This document shows positions 1 to 7,035 of a stretch of 64,000 bases of DNA, piece after piece. Positions within the stretch are counted from its first letter, which is position 1. The number at the start of each line of letters is the position of its first letter. Under the pieces are notes generated by a model, which saw only the letters and a program-made list of their open reading frames with translations, did not search any database and was not told the origin of the DNA. The position numbers and the translations under genes are program-made. The DNA comes from Oceanospirillaceae bacterium (GTDB taxonomy: Bacteria; Pseudomonadota; Gammaproteobacteria; Pseudomonadales; Balneatricaceae). The stretch is taken from positions 186,001-250,000 of the forward strand of contig JAPYOS010000004.1 in assembly GCA_029938085.1 (NCBI GenBank). Direction: 5' to 3'.

Positions 1-81
1 GGCGACCGTGTTCAGGGTTTACAACTCAACTGCTTAGGCTGGGTGGACTTCAAGAATATTTGGTTCGACGATGGTCGTTGA
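1..81 (+). CDS. C-terminal end of an unidentified protein (partial)
   Basis: The window opens inside a reading frame in phase 1 that runs 26 codons (starting GDRVQG, ending NIWFDDGR) to a TGA at 79-81. The codons look like ordinary coding sequence, but too little remains to name a family. The gene is convergent with the acyl-CoA dehydrogenase gene, and the intervening gap is filled by a REP-type repeat. Confidence 0.5.
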   Translation, partial: GDRVQGLQLNCLGWVDFKNIWFDDGR

Positions 82-190
82 GGCCATCCCGGCGTAGGCC
101 CCACGTCATTCCGGCGTAGGCCGGAATCTTATCGGGGCTCCTGAGATCCTGACCTTCGTAAGGATGACGTTTTGGAGGTCGGATGACGTG
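82..190. repeat. REP-type palindromic repeat, compound copy
   Basis: A perfect palindrome ATTCCGGC-GTAG-GCCGGAAT lies at 108-127. It is preceded by a degenerate half copy (CCCGGCGTAGGCC near 88-100) and followed by a second small inverted repeat, ATCCT...AGGAT, at about 144-164 around GACCTTCGTA. The same core and the same companion hairpin recur elsewhere in the window in other gene 3' gaps. It fills the convergent gap between the partial first gene and the acyl-CoA dehydrogenase gene and could act as a transcript end or mRNA-stabilising structure. Confidence 0.8.
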
Positions 191-1954
191 TTACATATCG
201 TCAGCAGCAATAGCCATCACGCTGTCACTACCCGCTACAATCGAACGATGGTGAAACTCAAAGCGTGGCAAGATGTGATCTAGGTAATAGGCCGCCGTAG
301 CCAACTTATTGGTTTTAAAGCGTTGATTGTCTTCGCTCGCTACCAAATCAGCACTACGAACCATTTGCCAGGCGCCACACACGTAGCCACTTAACATCAA
401 CAAGTCGTAGCTTACCGAACCCGCAAACATAACATCATCCGGTGCTTGCTCTAACAACAGTTGGTAACACGACTCTAAGCCGTTAATCGCTTCGGCCATG
501 TTATGTTGCTGTGTTTGACTAACCGCATGACCATGCTTAGCCAGGTCATCGCGCATTTGCTGTACTAGGTCTGCCATGGCAGCACCTTGATCAAACAAGG
601 TTTTACGGCCCACTAAGTCCAAGGCTTGAATGCCTGTGGTGCCTTCATAGATGGTTAAAATACGCGCATCACGCTGGTGTTGAGCGGCACCTGTTTCTTC
701 GATAAAACCCATACCGCCGTGAATTTGAACACCCAAAGAAGTCACCTCTTGCGACGCTTCTGTACACCAACCTTTAGCGATAGGCGTTAGCAAACCAACA
801 CGCTTATTAGCTAGACCTCGGGCTTCTGGCGTTTTTGCTTTGTGACTTAAGTCGATCTGTGTCGCGGTAGCGTAAGCCACTGCTCGGCCAGCTTCAGTAA
901 GGCTTCGCATGGTCATTAACATACGGCGTACATCAGGGTGATGAATGATGGCACCACGCTCTCTGGTACCCGGTGCAGCACATTGAACTCGCTCACGTGC
1001 GTATTCTACAGCGCCTTGATAGGCACGATCCGATAATCCGACACCTTGAAGCCCTACCACCAAACGCTCGTTATTCATCATGGTAAACATGGCTGCTAAA
1101 CCTTGATGGGGTTGGCCAACAAGGTAACCAATCGCCCCTTCGTTGTCACCGTAGCTCATTACACAAGTCGGACTAGCGTGAATACCCATCTTATGTTCAA
1201 CGTTGATGGCATAGGCGTCATTACGCTCGCCCAAACTGCCGTCGGCATTGACCAAAAACTTGGGCACTAAAAATAACGAAATACCCTTAACACCGTCGGG
1301 TGCATCGGGTAATTTTGCGAGTACAAGATGGATAATATTATCCGTCATGTCATGATCACCCCAAGTAATAAAGATCTTCTGGCCTTTAATACGAAAATGA
1401 TCGCCATCTGGCGTGGCTGTGGATTTGATGACCGCTAGATCCGTGCCTGCATGAGGCTCGGTGAGGTTCATGGTACCTGTCCATTCGCCACTAATCATTT
1501 TGGGCAAATAGATGTCCTTTAGAGCCTCACTACCGTGGGCGACTATGGCTTCGGTTGCACCTGCGGTGAGCATGGGGCACAGCCCCAGCGACATGTTGGC
1601 CGCGTTCATCATTTCGGCTACAGGCATAGAGAAACTAAACGGCAGACCCTGGCCACCGTATTGTTCATCAAAGTACAAACTACTCCATCCGCCTTGAGCA
1701 TACTCCTGATAAGCATTTTTAAAGCCGTCTGCAGGTTGCACGCCTTCAGGAGTTAATTTAACACCCTGTTGATCTCCGGAAAAATTGATCGGCGACCACA
1801 CTTGGCTGGCCAACTTGTCGGCTTCTGACAATACTGCCTGCAATAAGTCTTCACTGGCATCTTCATTACCAATAGCCGCGGCGAAGTTAGGCAAATCCAG
1901 CAAGCGATTGACAACAAAGTTCATATCTTCTAAGGGTGCTTGGTAATCGCTCAT
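191..1954 (-). CDS. Acyl-CoA dehydrogenase, DmdC-like (3-methylmercaptopropionyl-CoA dehydrogenase family)
   Basis: A 587-residue flavoprotein that removes two hydrogens from the alpha and beta carbons of an acyl-CoA, passing electrons to ETF. The N-terminal MSDYQAPLEDMNF stretch, the TEPHAGTDL substrate/FAD loop in the middle domain and the IYEGTTGIQALDLVGRK motif near residue 450 are those of the long acyl-CoA dehydrogenases with an extra C-terminal helical domain. This group includes DmdC of the DMSP demethylation pathway but also general fatty acyl-CoA dehydrogenases, so the substrate is not settled. It diverges from the MaoC hydratase gene, and an acyl-CoA ligase gene lies nearby, which suggests one CoA-thioester oxidation route. 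The ribosome-binding site is weak. Confidence 0.85.
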   Translation of the reverse strand: MSDYQAPLEDMNFVVNRLLDLPNFAAAIGNEDASEDLLQAVLSEADKLASQVWSPINFSGDQQGVKLTPEGVQPADGFKNAYQEYAQGGWSSLYFDEQYGGQGLPFSFSMPVAEMMNAANMSLGLCPMLTAGATEAIVAHGSEALKDIYLPKMISGEWTGTMNLTEPHAGTDLAVIKSTATPDGDHFRIKGQKIFITWGDHDMTDNIIHLVLAKLPDAPDGVKGISLFLVPKFLVNADGSLGERNDAYAINVEHKMGIHASPTCVMSYGDNEGAIGYLVGQPHQGLAAMFTMMNNERLVVGLQGVGLSDRAYQGAVEYARERVQCAAPGTRERGAIIHHPDVRRMLMTMRSLTEAGRAVAYATATQIDLSHKAKTPEARGLANKRVGLLTPIAKGWCTEASQEVTSLGVQIHGGMGFIEETGAAQHQRDARILTIYEGTTGIQALDLVGRKTLFDQGAAMADLVQQMRDDLAKHGHAVSQTQQHNMAEAINGLESCYQLLLEQAPDDVMFAGSVSYDLLMLSGYVCGAWQMVRSADLVASEDNQRFKTNKLATAAYYLDHILPRFEFHHRSIVAGSDSVMAIAADDM

Positions 1955-2117
1955 AATATTGGCTCGTGTATGTGAATGTGAGTTAGACGTCTATCTATGT
2001 CAATTTAAGCTAATTTTAGCCTAACAATTGTACCTAGGTGAAATTATGCCTATCATGCTGACCCATGGGTTCCCAATAGAACTCGTTAAACATCCTCACC
2101 ACACAAGGAGCAACACA

Positions 2118-2543
2118 GTGTCACAACACGGCTATTATTTAGAAGATTTAACTATTGGCATGACGTCGAGTTATGAAAAAACCATTAGCAGTGAAGACAT
2201 CAACACCTTTGCGGCAGTAACCGGCGACACCAATCCTGTTCACTTAGACGAGGCCTACGCTGCAACCACAATGTTTAAAGCTCGCATTGCCCATGGCATG
2301 CTTAGCGCCGGGTTAATTTCTACAGTTTTAGGCACTCAGTTGCCGGGGCCTGGATGTATTTACCTAGACCAACAAATTAAGTTTCGGGCACCGGTGTATA
2401 TTAACGACACGGTGGTCGCCACAGTCACGGTTGAAGAGATTGACCAACGACGCAGACGCGTCAGCCTCAAAACCCAGTGTTTTGTTAATGATAAACTGGT
2501 GGCTGACGGCAGCGCGTCGATGATGGTTGATAAGCGAGATTAA
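2118..2543 (+). CDS. MaoC-like (R)-specific enoyl-CoA hydratase
   Basis: A small hot-dog-fold hydratase expected to add water to trans-2-enoyl-CoA giving (R)-3-hydroxyacyl-CoA. The hydratase-2 signature is visible as DTNPVH at residues 37-42, with the catalytic Asp/His pair, followed by AHGM at 59-62. I chose the GTG at 2118 because AAGGAG sits eight bases upstream and the protein then has the usual length of about 141 residues. An upstream in-frame extension of 30 residues has no conserved look. It is divergent from the acyl-CoA dehydrogenase gene and convergent with the KfrA-like gene seven bases away. It probably acts in the same acyl-CoA pathway. Confidence 0.85.
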   Translation: MSQHGYYLEDLTIGMTSSYEKTISSEDINTFAAVTGDTNPVHLDEAYAATTMFKARIAHGMLSAGLISTVLGTQLPGPGCIYLDQQIKFRAPVYINDTVVATVTVEEIDQRRRRVSLKTQCFVNDKLVADGSASMMVDKRD

Positions 2544-2550
2544 GTTAACT

Positions 2551-3657
2551 TTAGAGTTTAGCCGTTAGACGTCTAATCTCTTCTTCTCTAGCGATCAAGG
2601 TACGTTGCAATTCATTAAGCTTAGTAGTCACTTCCGAATTTTCGTTATCGCGAGATTTAAGCAAAGTACGTAAATCGGTCTCGCGCCGAGCGGTATCGGA
2701 CTTGTCGACGATGGTGCGCTTTTTAAGCTCCTTAATATCAAATTCCCGCTGCTGCAACTCATCTTCTAATCGCTTGAGGCGATTGGACGAGGCTAATGCA
2801 GCTGTGGTCGACTTTGACATGTTACGAGATTGATTGGTGATTTCGCCACGGTATTTACGTAACTCCTCGTCTTGGCTACGAATTTGGCTAAATTGCGTGT
2901 CCGAAGTCACAGACGTACGAGCCACCTCGCCTTGCAAGTCTTGTACTTGGGCGTTAAAAGCGGTTTCTTTCTTGCCCCACTCGTCACGCAGTTTATCCAA
3001 TTGATGGCGATAGTAGCTCACTTTACTCTCGACCTTACTAATCGTTTCTTGGTGGCGCGCAACTTCTTCGCGCATACGATTATCGAGTTGTTTTTTGGCT
3101 TCTTCGCTACTGGCTTGGGCGCGTTCCATCTCGCCTTTATATTCTACAACCTTATACTCCATACTGCTTAGGTTAGTTTCCGTAGCTTGCAAGTTACTAC
3201 GTAACATGGCGCGCTCGGCTTCTAAGTTTTTAACGTTATGGGTATGTTCGCTGATTTGCGTGCGTAGGCGTTGATTTGAATCTTCTAACGACTGCAGTTG
3301 GGATTTAGACAAATACAGCTCATCTTCTAAAGCAACACCTGCCTCAGAACTGACCTTATCGTTTTTAGCCGTTAACTCAAGTTCTAAACGTGCGTCTTTA
3401 ACGGCATTTTCCCAAATCAACTGTACAGACTGATACACTGTTTCGGGCACATCGGGCCTGTTATTTGGGGCAATACTGGTACGAAAAGCAACCTTACTCT
3501 CTTGCTCCATCCACCAATGTTTGAGCTGATCACCTAATTCGTCAGAAGCGTCGATCTGCAACTGATCAGCAATCACTTGTATGCTCACTTTTTGACCGGC
3601 AAACATCAGTTCACTAGCAAGCTTGTGGATTGTAGCTGTATCGATACGATCATCCAT
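2551..3657 (-). CDS. KfrA-like DNA-binding coiled-coil protein
   Basis: About 368 residues. The first 80 or so (TIHKLASELMFAGQKVS onward) resemble the KfrA_N helix-turn-helix domain of plasmid partition-associated proteins. Nearly all the rest, from roughly residue 100 to the end, is charged heptad-rich coiled coil (long runs of E, K, R, Q with L at regular spacing). Start chosen at the ATG with GGAG about eleven bases upstream; a longer frame adds 22 residues with no support. Chromosomal relatives of KfrA are poorly characterised; DNA binding or a structural role is inference. It sits between two fatty-acid-type genes without obvious functional link. Confidence 0.6.
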   Translation of the reverse strand: MDDRIDTATIHKLASELMFAGQKVSIQVIADQLQIDASDELGDQLKHWWMEQESKVAFRTSIAPNNRPDVPETVYQSVQLIWENAVKDARLELELTAKNDKVSSEAGVALEDELYLSKSQLQSLEDSNQRLRTQISEHTHNVKNLEAERAMLRSNLQATETNLSSMEYKVVEYKGEMERAQASSEEAKKQLDNRMREEVARHQETISKVESKVSYYRHQLDKLRDEWGKKETAFNAQVQDLQGEVARTSVTSDTQFSQIRSQDEELRKYRGEITNQSRNMSKSTTAALASSNRLKRLEDELQQREFDIKELKKRTIVDKSDTARRETDLRTLLKSRDNENSEVTTKLNELQRTLIAREEEIRRLTAKL

Positions 3658-3783
3658 GGTGGTAACAAATCTCCAAATAAAATCATACCGACACAGGGTT
3701 GCACCGGCATTGTGTAGAACCATTAACTAAGGCTAAAAGTTTACCTTGTCGGTGCACAATAGCAATAAAAAATGCCAGTTTTG

Positions 3784-5412
3784 TTAGGCTGGAACCATCT
3801 TCCGCAATACGTATTTTTGTATTTTGCCCGTGGCTGTTTTAGGTAAAGCGCCAAACACCACATGTTTAGGCACCTTAAACCGCGCCATATTATTTTTGCA
3901 ATGCTGTATGAGTTCCTCTTCGGTAGCATTTGCACCCTCTTTTAGCTCAACAAAAACACATGGCGTTTCGCCCCATTTCTCATCGGGCCTAGCCACCACA
4001 GCCGCCTCAAGCACGGCTGGGTGCTGATACAACACCCCTTCTATCTCGATAGAGGAAATATTTTCACCACCGGAAATGATAATGTCTTTAGCGCGGTCTT
4101 TAATTTCCATATAGCCGTCTTCGTGCCACACGGCTAAATCACCGGAGCGAAACCAACCGCCCTCAAAGGCTTCGACCGTAGCCGTTGGATTTTTTAAATA
4201 CCCCTTCATTACCATATTGCCGCGCAAACAAATTTCACCAATGGTGTCTCCATCTTTAGGCACCGGCGTCATGGTGTCAGTATTCATCACCACGTGGTCT
4301 TCCTGATTCGGACCCCTCACCCCTTGGCGCGCCTTAACCGCAGCCTGCTCTGGACCAGATAAATGACCCCAGCGATCTTCCTGCCACTCGCAAATTACAC
4401 AGGCACCAAAGGTTTCGGTAAGGCCATAAACATGGGTTACATCAAAACCTAAATCTTGCATGGCCTGAATCACGGCTGCTGGCGGCGCAGCACCCGCAGT
4501 CATCACCTTCACCTGGTGATTAATACCTTGTTTGTGCTGCGGCTCGGCATTATTGATCATATTAAGCACAATCGGTGCACCGCCAAAATGGCTCACCTTT
4601 TCTTGCTTGATGAGCTGCAACATGATTTCTGGCCTGAGGTGGCGAATAAACACATTAGTGCCCGCCAATAGCGCCGTAGTCCAAGGAAAACACCAACCGT
4701 TACAGTGGAACATAGGCACCACGGTCATAAACGTAGGGAATTTGGGCATATCCCAAGATAAGGCCATGTTCATGGCTGTAAGGTAGGCCCCTCGATGATG
4801 GTAAACCACACCCTTAGGATTGCCGGTCGTGCCAGAGGTGTAATTGAGGCTAATCGCCTGCCACTCATCTTCGGGCATATGCCAGGTCGCGCACTCGTCG
4901 CCCTCCAGCACTAGGTCTTCGTAGGTCGCAGTACCAATAAGTTGGCCGCCAGTAAAGGTAGGATCATCAATATCAATAACCATTGGACGGCCACGACACA
5001 AGGTAAGTGCCTCGGCGACCACCTGAGAAAATTCGCGATCTACCATCACCAGTTTGGTTTCGGCATGATCAAAAATAAAGGCAATGGTGGCCGCGTCTAA
5101 ACGGGTATTGATGGCGTTCAGTACTGCACCGGCCATGGGCACACTGTAGTGACTTTCAAATAGTTCGGGGCCGTTATGAGCCACTACAGACACAGTGTCA
5201 CCCAAACCTACACCACGTTGCTGCAGTGCCGCAGTAATTGCACTGCAACGCTGGTAGGTTTGTAGCCAGGTGCGTCGAAGGTCGCCATAAACTTGAGCCG
5301 TACGGGTAGGATAAACTTCGGCGGCACGCTTAAGTAAGGATAACGGAGACAAGCTTTGGAAGTTAGCCTGATTTTTTGCAAGATCTGTGTCGTACATATA
5401 CTGACTCATCAC
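3784..5412 (-). CDS. AMP-dependent acyl-CoA synthetase (medium/short-chain type)
   Basis: A 542-residue adenylate-forming ligase that activates a carboxylic acid with ATP and joins it to CoA. The AMP-binding P-loop SLNYTSGTTGNPKG (about residues 180-195), the YGLTE motif, the SGDLAVWHEDGY hinge-preceding motif, the RAKDIIISGGENIS motif, and the catalytic lysine of TATGKIQK near the C-terminus are all present, so it should be active. The architecture is that of the plant-like AAE/AlkK group of fatty-acyl ligases. The neighbouring dehydrogenase and MaoC genes make a fatty-acid or methylmercaptopropionate substrate possible; the sequence alone does not decide. The N-terminus may begin at the first or second Met. 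Confidence 0.88.
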   Translation of the reverse strand: MMSQYMYDTDLAKNQANFQSLSPLSLLKRAAEVYPTRTAQVYGDLRRTWLQTYQRCSAITAALQQRGVGLGDTVSVVAHNGPELFESHYSVPMAGAVLNAINTRLDAATIAFIFDHAETKLVMVDREFSQVVAEALTLCRGRPMVIDIDDPTFTGGQLIGTATYEDLVLEGDECATWHMPEDEWQAISLNYTSGTTGNPKGVVYHHRGAYLTAMNMALSWDMPKFPTFMTVVPMFHCNGWCFPWTTALLAGTNVFIRHLRPEIMLQLIKQEKVSHFGGAPIVLNMINNAEPQHKQGINHQVKVMTAGAAPPAAVIQAMQDLGFDVTHVYGLTETFGACVICEWQEDRWGHLSGPEQAAVKARQGVRGPNQEDHVVMNTDTMTPVPKDGDTIGEICLRGNMVMKGYLKNPTATVEAFEGGWFRSGDLAVWHEDGYMEIKDRAKDIIISGGENISSIEIEGVLYQHPAVLEAAVVARPDEKWGETPCVFVELKEGANATEEELIQHCKNNMARFKVPKHVVFGALPKTATGKIQKYVLRKMVPA

Positions 5413-5490
5413 AAGAGATTAAAACGTCAGCTTAACCAAACCAACAACCGAACACCAGCTGGGCATTGGTCGCAATATAGGTGATCGGCT

Positions 5491-6459
5491 TCAACTGCTC
5501 AAACGTTCAACTGCTGCCTGTAAGCGCTGGTCTAGTGGTGCACGCACATCAATTTTTTTGTCGGTGCTAGGGTCCACCAAACGCAATTGAGCCGCATGTA
5601 AGAATAAACGGTTTAATCCTACTTTACGTTGCTGCTGGTTGGTTTCATCAATGCCGTACTTAGGATCACCGACAATAGGATGGCCCATATGCTGACAATG
5701 GACTCGAATTTGATGGGTCCGGCCAGTGATCGGTTTAGCTTCAACCAAAGTAAATTGGCCCAGGGTTTGTAATATTCGATAGCGGGTAATACAACGCTTA
5801 CCTTGTTGATCAACGCGCACCATACGCTCACCAGATTGCACAACATTTTTAAGCAACGGTGCATCAACCTTTTGACAACCTTTAGGCCAGCCTCCAATCA
5901 CCAATGCGTGATACACCTTATCGATGCCACCTTCGCGCAACTGAGCGTGAATGGCTCTTAAGGTAGAGCGTTTTTTTGCCACCATAATACACCCCGAAGT
6001 ATCCCTATCTAAGCGATGCACTAATTCTAAAGCCCTTTCATTTGGATACAGTTGACGCAAGCTTTCGATCAATCCAAGATTAATACCGCTACCGCCATGT
6101 ACAGCTAAACCGTGAGGTTTATTAACAATAATCAAGCCCGGGCTCTCGTACAAAATTGCATTTCGAAGCTGTTTTTCTAAACCTTTACTCACAGCTGCTG
6201 GCGCATTAGGTTCGGGAAGTTTTACCGGCGGCACGCGCACTATATCGCCATCTTTAAGCTTATAATCCGGTTTGATGCGGCCTTTATTAACCCGCACCTC
6301 ACCTTTTCTCACAATGCGGTAGATCAAGCTTTTAGGGGCACCCTTGAGTTGGGTAATAAGGAAATTATCAATACGCTGGCCGGCCCGATCATCGTCAATA
6401 GTGACAAATTTAACGGCAGTAGCCGTGAGTGGAGGCGCAGAAGTCGGTTTTTGTGGCAT
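5491..6459 (-). CDS. rluC: 23S rRNA pseudouridine synthase RluC
   Basis: A 322-residue RluA-family enzyme that isomerises uridines of 23S rRNA (positions 955, 2504 and 2580 in E. coli numbering). It has an N-terminal S4 RNA-binding domain (about residues 20-80) followed by the catalytic domain; the catalytic Asp151 lies in HRLDRDTSG, and GRTHQIRVH follows. Divergent placement opposite rne is the standard arrangement in gammaproteobacteria and supports RluC rather than RluD or another RluA paralogue. The ATG start has only a weak ribosome-binding site. Confidence 0.95.
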   Translation of the reverse strand: MPQKPTSAPPLTATAVKFVTIDDDRAGQRIDNFLITQLKGAPKSLIYRIVRKGEVRVNKGRIKPDYKLKDGDIVRVPPVKLPEPNAPAAVSKGLEKQLRNAILYESPGLIIVNKPHGLAVHGGSGINLGLIESLRQLYPNERALELVHRLDRDTSGCIMVAKKRSTLRAIHAQLREGGIDKVYHALVIGGWPKGCQKVDAPLLKNVVQSGERMVRVDQQGKRCITRYRILQTLGQFTLVEAKPITGRTHQIRVHCQHMGHPIVGDPKYGIDETNQQQRKVGLNRLFLHAAQLRLVDPSTDKKIDVRAPLDQRLQAAVERLSS

Positions 6460-7035
6460 AAATGAAGAACTGATGATGTTATTAATTGCGAGTGATGGAT
6501 GTGAATGGTAACATAGCGGCCACTGAAACTAACACAATTTCAGTCACACAATATTTTGGTGGGGTCTGACAAACCCAGCCCGTTGATTTTGCCGTTTAAA
6601 CAAAGCTCATTAAATAGCTCCGCAAAATCCAAATAAAATAGGCTGTAACTCGGGTTTCCCAAGTTATTTAAAGTAAAACCACCCGTTTTACCCAGTTACG
6701 GCGAATTAATTTATGCTTGGTGTTTAGGTGTAGATGTACCCTACCCATGGACCGGTCTGAAGCAACAAAAGTAACGCTTAGTGCAAGCGCAGACAAACAT
6801 AGAATAAACAGGGTTTCTCGTTTAAGTGAGATACTGCTGGTGAGCTAACCCATTGGTTAGCCTATGTATGCAATTGCCTATCTAACAGACCAATAACATA
6901 ATATGCCCTGCTGTGCAGCGCATATTTATCCGAGAAGGTAGCGGTTTCCTGCACCGTCAGGGCTCATATAGCCCTAGTACGCCCGTAAACATATTAATTG
7001 CCGTAGGGTAAATGGGTTTCAAGACATTGAAAACC
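6460..7035 (+). promoter_or_regulatory. rluC-rne intergenic region with rne 5' leader
   Basis: A 576-base gene-free stretch between divergent rluC and rne. In enterobacteria the long rne leader folds into hairpins through which RNase E feeds back on its own mRNA; a similar role is inferred here from context. Visible structure: GCTG-TG-CAGC at about 6910-6919, and GGGCT-CATAT-AGCCC at 6960-6974. The first arm of the latter competes with a pairing between GCCCTG at 6905-6910 and CAGGGC at 6958-6963. The stretch upstream of 6850 must also hold the rluC promoter; no clear -35/-10 pair stands out. Confidence 0.45.

Noticed and set aside
1982-2575. The 12-base palindromic word GTTAGACGTCTA occurs at 1982-1993 and 2564-2575
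   Set aside because: The second copy is the coding end of the KfrA-like gene and there is no third copy; probably coincidence, though the first lies between divergent promoters.
6460-7035. A tRNA or small RNA gene in the rluC-rne gap
   Set aside because: No cloverleaf with a T-arm GGTTCRA-type motif was found; visible hairpins fit an mRNA leader better.
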